64,000 nt of DNA from Parasponia andersonii (GCA_002914805.1 JXTB01000865.1:21013-85012); one strand, 5' to 3'. Counted from the first letter of the stretch, positions 48,783-62,346 are shown. Numbers and translations are program-made. Notes: generated by a model not told the origin, from the sequence alone.

Positions 48783-49000
48783 ATCTTCCCCTTTTTGATG
48801 ATGACAAACATTGATTTTTGAGATAAAAATAATGATATAATTTAATTAGCATACATGATCTTACCATTATTTTTAGAAACTCCCCCTCAACATATACATG
48901 GAAATTTAAAAAAAAAAAAAAATCTGCCCCTTTTTAACTCAGTTTATGCATACATTAAGTAACAAAAATCGTGAATATTTTCTCCCCCTTTGAAATCAGC
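48783..49000 (-). other. Polypurine boxes of Sirevirus B
   Basis: On the minus strand: AAAAAGGGGAAGAT directly at the LTR (48783-48796), GAGGGGGAGTTT (about 48880), AAAAAGGGGCAG (about 48925) and AAAGGGGGAGAAAAT (about 48980). The one adjoining the LTR is the probable functional primer. Confidence 0.78.
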
Positions 49001-49275
49001 AAAAAGAATTGAAGATACATAAGTTTCATAAGCATAGTAAGAATAATAGATCACAATCAAAGATAGACATAAGTCTCACACAAGGTTCCATCATTCATAA
49101 TAAGAAGACATACAAAGAGAGTTCAAAAGGTTCAAAAATAACATATTAACACATCGTAAAAGAACATGCAAAGCATAAGTATATAAGCAAGTGAAAGATT
49201 CTAGGATGGAGGAGGATTTTGTCCTTGACGCATATAGTTCCACATCTCTTATTGGTGCGCAAAAAGGCGATCAAA

Positions 49276-50365
49276 CTATACTTGTTGAGAGTCTTGAAGA
49301 GCTTGAATTTGCCTACCATGATCTTCCTTGAATGCATTAAAGTCCACAACAAGAGTGTCTAAGCGAGCATTCACAAGTTGAAATGCTTCTTCAAAGTTAA
49401 ACGAGGGAGGAGTTGTACGAGCAATAGATGGGTCACCTTCCTCATTATCATCATAATCGTGAGTCTCAATGGGTACACTAGGATCAACGGCCTTTTCAGG
49501 CCCCTTGTATGTCCAAGTATCGTTGGTCTCATTAAAGAACCAATGCATGTGCTCGATGGCAGTTCTATTATAAGGAGACATTGGTTTTTTCTTGACGGAC
49601 TCATCATGAAGAGAATTTCAAAATAATCAAAAATTTGAGTAAGCACCATTCTATAAGGAAGACACCCCGTCTTCTTGGACCAACTTCCCTCATTTGGGTC
49701 ATAAGGATATGTCCTAAATTTATAGCTTTCTCCATGAGTATAGAGTTAATCATGAAAATATCAAGAGGATGGACTATCTCTCTATGGCTAGTACGAGGAA
49801 GAATATTGTAGGTGATATAGTGGTGAAGGAGTCTTCTATGAATATTCAAATGATTTGCGGTACAATTTGGATAATAATTGCCATCCCTAGTTAGATTTTT
49901 CAAAGTTATTACCTCATCAAAATCTCCCATAAGATCAATTGGACGACCACCTTCATTGGGTATTTCTAGAATAGCACAAAGATGACTCACATTCATATCA
50001 ATAACCTTCCCTTTAAGAGTACAAGTGATTCCATTAACTTTATTCTTTAGATTTATAGCAGCATAAAAACCTTTTACTAACCAAGGGTAAGTAAATCCAT
50101 TAATGCTAGAAAAGGAATCCCAACCCATCCTATGAAATATATATCTCCAACCTACTAGTTTTTCTATAGCTATCCAATCCACACTTCTTCCATTCACTAA
50201 AGCTTTCTTAGTAAAATTATTTTGGAAATCGTCAATAATTCTAGGATTAGTGAAAAGAAGAGTGTCAGACCTTGATTTTGATCTCCTTTCATCTTCTTCT
50301 CCGATGACATTCTTCCCTGGCCTCTTGTTGGCACGAGCTTTGAATGGCATCACAGATTTGAGCAA
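49276..50365 (-). pseudogene. Env-position ORF of Sirevirus B (plant transposon protein family)
   Basis: A 253-residue open frame from 50365 (MLKSVMPFKARANKRPGK) to 49604, continued after a frameshift by 49581-49276. It shares a YPWLVKGFYAAINL block and the following region with the Sirevirus A copy and has a LVNARLDTLVVDFNAFKEDH heptad-like tail. The N-terminus is basic, the middle globular and the C-terminus acidic. No signal peptide or strong membrane segment is visible, so an envelope role is not supported. Only one frameshift breaks it, so it was intact when the element jumped. Its function is unknown. Confidence 0.7.
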
Positions 50366-50901
50366 GAAAGAGAGAAGGAATAGGCAGATTGATCACAAAA
50401 TTTGAAGGAGCAAAACCGGTTTAGTAGGAGAAAGGATGAAATATTGAAGAAATTAAAGTAAAAACTCATAAAATTCAAGTTTAGAAGCAAATGGGATAAA
50501 GGATTAGGGTTTTTGTTCAGGGGATAAGAGTTTCGAGTGAGAGGGATAAGAGGAAATACGAAGAAAAGACCATAAAAACTTTCTTGGGTCAGTTTTGAAA
50601 ACGGGTGATGAAGAGTTTTAGTCGATCAATTTTAATTTTGATCGACCAAAATCTGAAAAACAGCAAAACAACACAGCTTCGTAGGTCTGAAGCAACCATC
50701 AGTTTTGGTCGACCAAAATCTGAAAAGTTTTAGATTTGTCGAAAACACAAAGAAAATACATAATTTTGAAGAATCAATTGAGAGTTTCAAATTTGGTCAA
50801 ATAAAATGAGATGGGATAAAGATTAAAGAAAATATGACAAAGTAAAATTAGGAAATTTCATCAAAATCAAGCATGCCAAGTTCTCTTCTAATCATACAAA
50901 A
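50366..50901. other. Spacer between RNase H and env-position ORF of Sirevirus B
   Basis: Contains further GGTCGACC-type palindromes (about 50630-50720). No ORF is supported. Confidence 0.55.
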
Positions 50902-52396
50902 TCATTCTTCACCAAGAGGTTTTGTAAAAATATCCGCTAATTGTTTTTCAGTGGAGACAAATTCAAGAGAAATATCACCTTTTTGCATGTGATCACGAAA
51001 GAAATGAAGTCTTTTATCAATGTGCTTAGCTCGTGAATGCAAAATAGAATTTTTAGATAAGCTTATAGCACTGGTGTTATCACATTTAATAGGCACATGT
51101 GCAAATTTCATACCAAAATCTTAAAGTGTTTGTTTCATCTAAAGAATTTGTGCACAACAACTAGCCACGGATATATACTCCGCTTCGGTGATGGAAAGAG
51201 CAACTAAATTTTGTTTCTTACTATACCAAGAAATTAGTGAGTATCCCAAAAAGTGACAAGTACCACTTGTGCTCTTTCGATCGGTTTTGCACCCGGCAAA
51301 ATCTACATCCGAATAACTTGAGATATTAAAGTGTGTGCCTTTAGGATACCATAATCCTATATTCATAGTACCATGCAAATATTTTAAAATATATTTAACC
51401 GCACTAAGATAGGATTCTTTAGGATTAGATTGATATCTAGCACATAGATAAACACTAAACATGTCTACTAGCGGTAAGATAAAGTAAGGATCCGATCATA
51501 CCTCGATGTTTAGTAATATTTATCACTTTACCGCTTTTATCTTTGTCAAGCTTGATTGATGAGCTCATTGGTGTCTTCATTGGTTTTGAATGTTCAAGAT
51601 CAAACTTCTTGAGTAGCTCTTTGATGTACTTTGCTTGATTGATGAAGATTCTTTCTTTGGATTGTTTTATTTGAAGCCCAAGGAAGAAGTCCAATTCTCC
51701 CATCATACTCATCTCAAATTCACTATGCATGCACTTAGAGAATTCTTCACATAGATAAACTTCAATGGCTCCAAATATAATATCGTCAAAATAGATTTGC
51801 ACAATTATCATGTCCACCCCTTTCTTCTTAATAAAAAGAGCAGTATCCGCTTTTTTCATTGAAAACTTATTTGAAGCCTAAAAGTTTTTTAATCTATCAT
51901 ACTAAGCTCTAAGAGCTTATTTTAGACCATATAAAGCCTTTTTTAATTTGTAGATATGATCCGAATACTTATGATTTTGAAAACTAGGGGGTTGGGCTAC
52001 ATAAACTTCTTCGATAATATATCCATTTAAAAATGCGCTCTTAACATCCATTTGGTAAATAATAAAATTCTTATGGCATGCAAATACTAAGAGCATTCTA
52101 ATAGATTCTAATCTTGCTACGGGAGCAAAGGTTTCTTCATAATCGATATCTTCTTCTTGATTGAAACCTTAGGCCACTAATCTAGCCTTGTTTTACACAA
52201 TCACCCCATGCTCATCTAATTTATTTCTAAAGACCCATTTTGTTCCAATAACCCAATGATCACTAGGTCTTAGAACTAATTCCCATACATCACTTCTTTT
52301 AAATTGATTTAGCTCTTCTTGCATTGCTAAAATCCAAAATTCATCTTTTTCGGCATCTTTAAAATTTTTAGGTTCAATTTGAGAAAGGAAAGCCAA
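50902..52396 (-). pseudogene. RT and RNase H of Sirevirus B, few stops
   Basis: Fragments read in order: 52396-52193 (RT start, SQIEPKNFKDAEKDEFW), then VARLES and [12 protein letters not shown], then 51859-51455 with the active-site box VQIYFDDIIFG, where the usual Val is Phe. RNase H follows at 51462-51139 (SSYSDVDFAGCKTDRKSTSG, ITEAEYIS) and 51111-50902 (CDNTSAISLSKN, LADIFTKPL). Stops within RT include Gln-to-TAA and Trp-to-TAG near 51905-51890. The enzyme would copy element RNA into DNA. Confidence 0.88.
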
Positions 52397-52710
52397 GTTG
52401 TTGTAAATAGTTCTAAGTGATGCTCTAGTTGTGACACCTTGTAAGGGATCACCCAGAATTTGATCTTTAGGATGGGCATGACTAAATTTTAAATCTTGAG
52501 GAATAGTTAGAATATTACCATTGTCGCATCTTTCTTTCTTAAGACTTTTGTCTTGTTGTAGTTGGATGTCCTCTTCTTCATTTGATCTTTCATTGACACT
52601 TAATTCATTTAAGCTTTGTTACAAACCTACAACATTATCGTCATCTATATTTCTCCCCTCATGGAGAGTGTTAGATTCATCAAAAATAACATGCATAGAT
52701 TCTTCTACTA

Positions 52711-53700
52711 TCAATATTCTTTTGTTGAAATCTCTATAAGCTTTACTAGTAGTAGAATATCCAAGAAAAATACCAACATCGGATTTTGAATCAATTTACC
52801 CAAATTATCTTTCGTATTCAAAATAAAATATGTACAACAAAAAAATTTTAAATAACCAATGTTGGGTTTTCTACCTTTCCAAAGCTCATAAGGTGTCTTG
52901 TTCAAGATTGGCCTTATGATAACTCTATTCACAATATAACAAGCAGTACTTACCGCTTCGGCCTAAAAATATTTTGGCAAACCATTTTCATTTAGCATGC
53001 TTCGTGTCATTTCTGGTAAGGTTCTATTATTTCTTTTTACAACTCCATTTTGTTGTGGAGTTCTAGGAGCAGAAAAATTATGATCAAAACTATTTTTATA
53101 ACAAAAAGCTTCCATGTCATCATTTTCAAAATCACCACCATGGTCACTTCTAATAGATGTGATGGTGTAGCCTTTTTCATTTTGCACTTTCTTACAAAAA
53201 ATAGTAAGTACATTTAAAACATCGTTTTTATGAGCAATAAATAGAACCCAAGTTAATCTTGAAAAATTATCAACTATCACAAAGGTATAATATTTTTTAC
53301 CAAGACTAGCTACTTTTGATGGTCCAAATAGATCCATGTAAAGTAATTGCAAGAGTCTAGACGTAGTAATGATATTTTTGGATTTAAAAGAGCTTTTTAC
53401 TTGTTTTCCAAATTGGCATGCATCACACACCTTGTCTTTTTCAAAAAGTAAACTCGGTGACCCACTAACAAGATTTTTCTTTGAAAGCTTGGAAATAGTA
53501 TTCATGCAAGCATGTCCAAGTCTTCTATGCCAAAGCCAAGAATCATCTTTTAAAGCTGAAAAACATTTATCTTGACTAAAATATTTTGCAATATCAATAG
53601 TGTAAACATTGTCTTTTCTTTCCCCTTCAAAAATAATTTCATTTGAACAAGTATCCTCAATCAAGCATTTGGAAGGCTCAAAAATGACTCTATAACCTTT
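52711..53700 (-). pseudogene. Integrase of Sirevirus B with catalytic Glu replaced
   Basis: Part of a 309-codon open stretch from 53892. The zinc region has WHRRLGH and CDACQFGK. The core has LLYMDLFGPS (first Asp) and IRSDHGGDF (second Asp). The catalytic Glu position reads Lys in QNGVVKRNNRTL (near 53030), while Sirevirus A keeps Glu there. A stop follows KYF at about 52963, and the continuation to 52711 is in another frame. GAA-to-AAA is a single transition, so this copy would not integrate even if translated. Confidence 0.85.
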
Positions 53701-53779
53701 ATTACAAAGTTGACTTATACTAAGCAAATTGTGTTTAAGACTATCAACAAGTAAAACATTTTCTATAATGGGTGAAGAT

Positions 53780-53940
53780 GTAGTATCAATGTTACCTATA
53801 CTCAAAATCTTGCCTTTAGCGTTGTCTCCAAATATGACATGTCCTCCACTTCTTTTTGTGAATAATGAGAGCAAGGAGTAGTCTCCAGTCATGTGTTTAG
53901 AGCAACCACTATATAAGAACCAAAAGTTCTTCTTCTTTTG
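53780..53940 (-). pseudogene. Protease region of Sirevirus B with active Asp replaced
   Basis: Reading the minus strand, the site expected to be DSGCSKHM is WFLYSGCSKHMTG (about 53910-53880). The catalytic Asp is therefore Tyr (GAT to TAT). The flanking residues and the following ENVLLVDSLKHNLLSISQLC block are intact. Sirevirus A has the normal Asp, so the change arose in this copy or its direct parent. Confidence 0.82.
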
Positions 53941-53983
53941 TACCTACAAGTACGAATCAAACTTTGATTTTTAGTATCCATAC

Positions 53984-55623
53984 TTATTTGGGTCCTTGAG
54001 TGTTAGTTCTAGATTTTTTTGGTATCCAAGCTAGTTTTCCACCAAAATATGCATTTTTCTTTACAAAGCATGAAAAACTAGTGTGTCCATCTTGATTGCA
54101 ATAAGTGCAAGTGTGCTTTGTGTCACTTGTACTAATTTTTACAAAATAGTTCTTGAGGTATTTTTGTTTTATAGAAGATTTATACCCAATACCTCCTTTG
54201 TCAAAAATACATTTTTGTCCACCAAGCATCATGTCAAAGTTTTTCTTTCCATTTGTAAATTTGTGGACAATTTTAGTTAAGTCAAAAATCTTGTCATTTA
54301 AGGAAGTGTTTTCTTTTGACAAGATATCACAACTACTACAAGGTAATTTTACTTCCTTTTCTTTGGTAAACTTTTCAACTATTTTTGACAAACTAAGAAT
54401 TTCCTTTTTAAGAGCATTATTCTTGAAAATGAGTTTTTCATAGTTTTTGTGTAAATCATTAAAATCACTCAACAAGTTTTCATATGATAAATTACAATCA
54501 CTATCACTAAACTCAGTACTAGTATCACTAACATCATGAAATTTACTTTTAGGTTCAAGTGAGCTTACCTCATTTTCTATTGCCATGAAGCACATGTTGG
54601 CAATTTCTTCTTGTTCTTTTCCATTGGACTCTTCTTCTTCACTATCATCCCAAGTGGCCTTCATTGCGTTCTTCTTCATTTTTCTTCTCAAAGGACATTC
54701 GTTCTTCATATGTCCCAGCTTCTTGCATTCAAAATAGGTGATGGTATCATCCTTTATTTTCTTCTCTCAGAAGTCATTGCCTTTGATATTTTTCTTGAAA
54801 TTCTTATTTTTGAAATTTAAGTACTTCTTGTACCTTTTAGTAAATAAGGCAATGTCTTCTAGCTCACTATATGCAAATTCTTCTTCTTCCTTATTGCTTT
54901 CTTGTGGGCGGCTTTAAGAGTAATTCCTTTCTTTTTCTTTTCTTCTCCTTCATCTTCATTAGTTTATTTCATAAGGATTTCATAAGTCATGAGGGAACCC
55001 ATAAGTTCTTCAAAAGTAAGTTTGCTAAGGTCATTTGCTTCTTGAATAGCTACAACCTTGCTTCTATATTATCGAGGGAGGCTTCTAAGAATCTTACTCA
55101 CCAACTCACCATTTGGAAAGATTTTTCCTAAAGCACTAAGAGAGTTAATGATTGAGGTAAATCTAGTAAACATTTGAGAAATAGATTCATCTTTTTCCAT
55201 TTTGAATAACTCATAGTTTCTTGTGAAAATATTAATTCTAATTTCCTTCATGGAATTAGTTCCTTGATATGACACTTTAAGCATATTCCACAATTCATGA
55301 GCATCCTTAGCTTTTTCAACATTATTGTATACGTTCCTATCTAGACTACACATAAGAATATTTCTAGCTTTTCTATTTTTGGTAAAAGACATTTTATCAT
55401 TTTCATCATATTCCTCAATATCTTTTTCTAGTTCAACTCCATTAACAATCTTTGTCATTTTTAAAGGACCTCTAGTGACAATATACCAAAAATCAAAATC
55501 TATGGATCTAAGATATGTGTCCATATGACTTCTCCAATAGTTGAAATCATTTCCATTAAAGAAAGGTGGTTTGGAAGGTGACAATCCCTCATATTGAAAA
55601 GAAAAGTTGTTTGGATTAGCCAT
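53984..55623 (-). pseudogene. gag of Sirevirus B, one frameshift
   Basis: Starts at 55623 (MANPNNFSFQYEGLSPSK), about 30 bp inside the primer site. The 184-codon first part is intact and has the UBN2-type gag pattern (YWRSHMDTYL, ELWNMLKVSYQGT). A stop at 55069 and a frameshift near 54850 precede 54709-53984. That part has a zinc knuckle whose first Cys is Tyr (YFECKKLGHMKNEC), a long coiled coil (SDFNDLHKNYEKLIFKNN) and an intact second knuckle CTYCNQDGHTSFSC. The long C-terminal coiled-coil extension is typical of Sirevirus gag. Confidence 0.88.
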
Positions 55624-55653
55624 CTCAAAAACAGTTAAGTTTTAGAAAATTAA

Positions 55654-55672
55654 GCACCAAGCTCTGATACCA
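55654..55672 (-). other. Primer binding site of Sirevirus B
   Basis: On the minus strand TGGTATCAGAGCTTGGTGC is a perfect match to the iMet-type TGGTATCAGAGC consensus and lies beside the LTR. Confidence 0.93.
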
Positions 55673-55674
55673 AT

Positions 55675-57024
55675 TATTGTCCTAAGAATAGCTAATCCAA
55701 GAGGGGCAATGAATTGGGTTTTTAAGACTTTTACAAATTTTTTGAATAAAGTAACAAGAATGAGTAAATAATAAATGGGGCAAATAAAAATAGCAAATAA
55801 ATAAGCACAATATCAAAGTAAATAAATAAAAAAGATAGGGATAGAGAGATACAAATACTATTTTTACGAGGTTCGACAAACACGACGGTTTACTAATGTC
55901 CCCAGCTTTCTACAACTTGCTTAAAGCTTTCCACTATCGGATCAAGATTATGGGCTTGACCGACCCCTTGTACAATCCGGAGTGATTTCTTTTTAGACAC
56001 AACCACACCTTTATAATAGTCTTAAATCCGGCTCTATTATGCCTAACCACAGATTGTTTAGAATTCGGTGTCAATCTCACCTATACCGGGTTGTTTATGA
56101 CTCTGGAGCCAACCTCACCTCTCAATAATGTTTTTATGAAAATACAAGTGAACACTCACTCAAAGAATCACTTCTCAAAGAAATAATACAAGATAAGCTT
56201 AGGTGAATTGAGAACAATGCACAAATGATACTCTAGGAATGGCTCAAATAGATTTGAAAGTTATAAGAGAGCTCTTGCACTTCGAAATTGACTGGGTATC
56301 AATATAGGTTCGTATTCTCTCTTTTTAAGTCATCAAACTTGGCTCTATTTAAAGGCATCTTCAAAAACTAGCCATTTTCAACCGTTGGTATCTTGCTGCC
56401 AAAATTTTGATCGACCAGAAATATTTTTGGTCGACCAAAAAACTAGTCGTTGGAGTCCGAAATGTCAGTTCAGCTCCAATGGCCATTTTTGGCCTTTATT
56501 TTGGTCGACCAAGCCTGGTCGACCAAAATTAGTCGAGAAAGAAAGGATTTTTTGTTTCTTTGAGCTAATTTGGCCATTTTTAAAACTTTATTTTTCCAAA
56601 ATATTTTTAACTTTAAGAAAATGTACTTTTGAGAATATTTGGAATAGATTAGAAATGATATTTATTTTCAAACAATCAATGGATTTAAAGTTTAGCTAAT
56701 TCTTTGAAGATTCGCTTGAAAAAATATTTGAAAGATTTTTGAGCCATATCAAAGAGAGTACTTTGTGCAATGCAATAAATCAAGTACAGGACTAGGAAAT
56801 AAATTTTAACCTATTTAGACTTGGTCTTGAATCTTGATTCTTCACATTCATCTTCATCCTTCGATGTTTATCAATAATGCTCTATTCTTGAGAACTTCAT
56901 TTCTTTAGTTTTATCAATTTCTTTTTTAACTTCATAATTATAAACTTAAGTCAGTTATTAGTAACTAAATCACATGTTTATTATTATTAAAGTAAGATAA
57001 GATTAAAAGCCACATAGATTAACA
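55675..57024 (-). repeat. 5' LTR of Sirevirus B
   Basis: About 1.35 kb, pairing with 47431-48782 and ending TTAACA before the GTCTA target duplication. It contains TTTTGGTCGACCAAAA-type palindromes at 56409-56530. Confidence 0.93.
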
Positions 57025-57621
57025 GTCTATATATAGAAGCTTTTTTTAATACTTGAAATAGCTTTTGAATATTTCTACATTGCTTTAAATATCTTTTCAA
57101 GTTGTTCAAATTATCTTTTGTGAATCAAACTTTCAAATCTACTTTTTTTACAAAAATCACTTTAGCCAAACTAGATTATATCAAGTGTTCTCATTTATTC
57201 TCTCTAGGCTTTCCTTGTATCAATTATATTCTTAAGAGAGATTCTAGTTGAGTGTATCAATAAACAAAACCAAAATTGTAATTGTGAGGTGAGGTTACTA
57301 CAAGAGTCTAAATAATCCGATTTGGGTGAGATTGGAACCGGAGTCTAAACAATTTAGGTTAGGTGTGATAGAGCCGAATTCAAAACTATTGTAAAGGCAT
57401 GAGTGTGCCTAAGAAGAAATTACTTGTTGTGTATAAGGGTCAGTCAAGATCATTCTTTTGATCCAATAGTGGAAAGCTCGAAGCAGGTTACCAAGAGCCG
57501 GGGATGCAGATAAATCGTCGTGTTTATTGAACCTCGTAAAAATAGTATTTGCATTTCTCTATCCTTATCTCTTTAATTTATTTATATTATGCTTGTGCAT
57601 GCTATTTAGCTATTTTTACTT
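57025..57621 (+). repeat. 3' LTR of Sirevirus A, second part
   Basis: Starts with the second copy of GTCTA and continues the 5' LTR match (TATATA...CTTGAAATAGCTTTTGAA) to TATTTTTACTT. The final ~110 bp of the LTR, present at 36940-37048, are absent, so the element's right end is lost. Confidence 0.87.
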
Positions 57622-60600
57622 AATTCTTCTTTATTTTTGTGAATTATATATCGATGTATTGCATATTTATAATGCTTTGCCTTATAGGTATATGACACAC
57701 GTCCTCCGGTATAGTGCATGACAATTTGTACTCTCAATGATACTTTTTTTCTAAATACATAAAAATTATGTCAATTTGAAAGAAATAAAGATTTGATTTT
57801 TGAGCACAATAAAATCTTGTTTATAGGTTGAGTTTTCCAAATTTGGGAGATTTAATTAAAATCAAACACATAAATGATAATTTGAAGGCTAAGATCGCAA
57901 TTTTCTAGCCGAAAAATCATGATTTCGTGAAAATCTTTATTGAGTTTGATTGGGTCCAATGGAGCTCGATTGGAGCATTTTATGCATGTGTGTTTTTTTT
58001 TTCATCGTGTTTGCAACAAATTTTAAAAAAAAATTAAAAGAAAAATAAGAAAAATGGGAGGTTATTTTGCAAAAGAGGGGTTGGGTAAGGTCATTGAGCT
58101 CATTAATCCGTAGAGGCATTTGACTTATTAGGTTGATTTATTTTAAGTTAAAATAGGTTCCATTCCACTAAAGTTTCATTAATAAACTCTTAAATTAAAT
58201 ATGTATTTGAGAAACTCATTTACAATTGAATACATGAAACTCCTAGTTTTGTAAATCATTTACGATTTCTCCTTTTTTTTCATCACATGCTTTAAGATAG
58301 ATGGTATTTACACTTAAGGGGTCTCATAAGGTATGTATGATGAAAATAGGGATTTGTCCACAATCTTTTTAAAACTAAATTTCATTATCGTGTCTCACAT
58401 TTAAAATTACTTAGATATCCTAATCATTTATAAACTCTGAAATATATTATTCTCACTCGAAATTATTTTTGCTACCATTGTCACCTTGCACATCTCGCCA
58501 CCATCACCAATCCAATTCTTGCCACGCCTCCATTTGACTCTGGTTAAACACTTTTGGCTATGATTGAACTTGTTTTGCTATAAATATAAGTCGTTTCAAT
58601 CAATTTTTGACCTGTAACTCAACCCAGTGAACAATTTTCGACCAATAATTCAAAAAATTTCAACCACAGGTCGAAAAATTTCGACCACCATCAAGCATAG
58701 TCAATTGTTATTTTGGTACCATTTCATCTTTTTCGATATGATCGACAATTTTCAATCGAGATCGACTTATGAGTAATTTTAAAATTATGAATTTTTCATT
58801 AAATGAAAATTTTGATTTTGTAATGATTTATAGTTTAACCCTTTTTCTCATCACATGTCAAAATTAATAATGATCCTTCTTTTTATAAAAATGAAAATCA
58901 TTAATTAAATGAATGGTCCGATTCTCAATGATTGCTTTAAAAATTGACCTGAATTTGACTTGAAATGTTTTGTGAAATACTTTGAAGCTTGTTCGTCAAT
59001 CCTCTTCCCGTTACTTCCCCGCTCTTGTATCCAAAATAATCTTCTTACCGCCCTTTTGGATTTACCAAAATTCTGTTGTCTCACAATTGAATTGACATTT
59101 AATTGGCATTTAAATGCTATATTTAACTTGGTTTCAACTGCCAAAAAATAATGGAGTTTGTCCGATATGTAGCCAACGACTAAAAAGCGCAATTCTGTAT
59201 TAGACTATTTTAACCTTAAGGACTCGAGTATCCTGAATTATGTGAGATTTATTTATTTATTTATTCGTTTTTTTTTTTTTATTGATCGTTGGAAAACATG
59301 TCGCTCTCACTGTACAATAACCTAAACAAGAGCGAACAAAACAAGCTATATCATATATCATAAGGGAGATAGACTCGCAGTTAGGAAAGTACATTAAGAA
59401 ATGGACGGATACAGATTATTTTTTGGGGAGTGTTCAAATGACATTTTTAGGATCATTGGATGACTTTTTTCGACATTAATAATAAAATTATGACGTGCTG
59501 TAATATCTTATAACTAATAATCATAAAAATAGGATGAGTAATATTAAGAATACTAATATTTTACTTTAAAAATTTATATTATTTCAAGTGCTTCATTTTA
59601 ATCATTTTAATCGCTTCTTATTTAAAAATGAAATCATATTATTTAAAATTATATGACTTAAAAGAAATACTACATATAAGTATTTTTGTACAAAATTTTG
59701 ATGTCTCAATTTTTACCTAATATCGATGTTTGGTAACTATCAAAAATACCAAACTAATTAGTTTAAGTTATCTGATTTGTTATCTCAACGGGTAAAGACA
59801 TATTTTTTTAAAATCAAGTAATAAAAGTGACATTTTGTTATAAATATATATGAGATTTAGGGGGAAAAAAGAAAATTAGCATGGGCGGTACTCCCTTGGA
59901 TGATTGGATCCCTACCTCTGTCAGAGCAACCCATATATGACCGATGACCATCAACCGGATAGGTGTTCACTGGGCTCTTGACATTTCGGAGTTACCCACC
60001 AGTCAGAATCACATAATAGGTGGAATCGTAAAGTCAGATGACTGCTGAAGTCACTCAAGTAACGCAATTTTTATTTTAATTTTTAGACGAAGTATAATTT
60101 TCTACACTCGAAACTTAAAAGTTAGTGCCCAACCTACTTCTGGATTTGCAAATGAGCCTAAAAGCTCTGTCAAAAGCCACGAGGGCCCAACCTCAGTTTT
60201 AGAATAAATTAGGTGAATATCACTTTTTTTTCTTCAGTACTTAAATCTATTACCATATTATTTTTAAAAATAAATTTTTGACAATTTTAATAAATTCTTG
60301 ACATCATTGGTAATTTTAACAGATTCTTGATGGAACTAATTTTTGATAAATTCTTGACTAATTCCCAACTAAAAGTGGTAGAAACTAATAATGATGATAA
60401 ATTTAGTTAAATATTAAAAAAAGTGATAATTATCTACTTGGGCCCTGTTTTTCAGTTGAGCTCGGGCTTTGTGTTCATGATATCTGGGGGGATTAAAAAA
60501 AAATAAAAAGTTTCAAGTAAAATAGAAATGGATTAAATTGATAGCAGTCTTTTCTCAAACAGTATAAAATCTCGTACCTGTGTTGAAAATGCCTTTTTAA

Positions 60601-60740
60601 ATATATATATATATATATATATATTTAACATTTTTTTAGATGAATTAATAATTTGTTCATGTACTAACTTTACTATGGTGAGTTATTGTGTCTGTAGAAT
60701 GTAAAATTGTAACTTTACCAATTTGACAATGTAATTTGAT
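57622..60740. other. Intergenic DNA upstream of the chitinase, no gene supported
   Basis: AT-rich with a few small open frames (for example 58905-59192, minus) without known motifs. The 58640-58760 stretch has repeated TTTCGACCA/GGTCGAAAA motifs. A GC-richer block at 59880-60060 is unlike its surroundings and is discussed in the findings. A (TA)n tract lies at 60598-60624. Confidence 0.5.
60598..60624. repeat. (TA)n microsatellite
   Basis: About 13 TA units within an AT-rich stretch. Confidence 0.95.

Positions 60741-62346
<1,606 letters not shown>

Larger units (their letters stand above)
47431..57024 (-). mobile_element. Sirevirus B (Ty1/copia), full-length, nested, recently decayed
   Basis: A 9.6-kb minus-strand element with ends TGTTATTCC...TTAACA and a perfect 5-bp target duplication GTCTA (47426-47430 and 57025-57029). 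LTRs of ~1.35 kb lie at 47431-48782 and 55675-57024. gag, protease, integrase, RT, RNase H and an env-position ORF are all present in order, with only a moderate number of stops. It inserted into the 3' LTR of Sirevirus A in opposite orientation. Both belong to the same family, since LTRs and all proteins are clearly homologous. Confidence 0.95.
35727..57621 (+). mobile_element. Sirevirus A (Ty1/copia), interrupted by two nested insertions
   Basis: A plus-strand copia element with a 5' LTR at 35727-37048, an iMet-type primer site, gag with two zinc knuckles, and pol in the order protease, integrase, RT, RNase H. An env-position ORF follows, then repeated polypurine boxes and a split 3' LTR (46857-47430 and 57030-57621). 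A 2.84-kb LTR-like insert sits in RNase H (41720-44563) and Sirevirus B sits in the 3' LTR (47431-57024). The last ~110 bp of the 3' LTR are missing. All ORFs are broken. The long gag with coiled coil, the extra ORF and the purine boxes point to the Sirevirus genus. Confidence 0.9.

Noticed and set aside
45143..50365. True retroviral envelope gene
   Set aside because: Position is env-like, but no signal peptide, transmembrane segment or cleavage site is visible. The sequences fit the plant transposon-protein family instead.
301..57621. Integrated pararetrovirus (caulimovirid) sequence
   Set aside because: Every RT block is linked to an integrase and LTRs in gypsy or copia order. No movement-protein region or tRNA-Met-primed circular-genome layout without integrase was seen.
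58905..59192. Minus-strand ORF upstream of the chitinase
   Set aside because: No motif, homologous partner or supporting signals; treated as a chance ORF.
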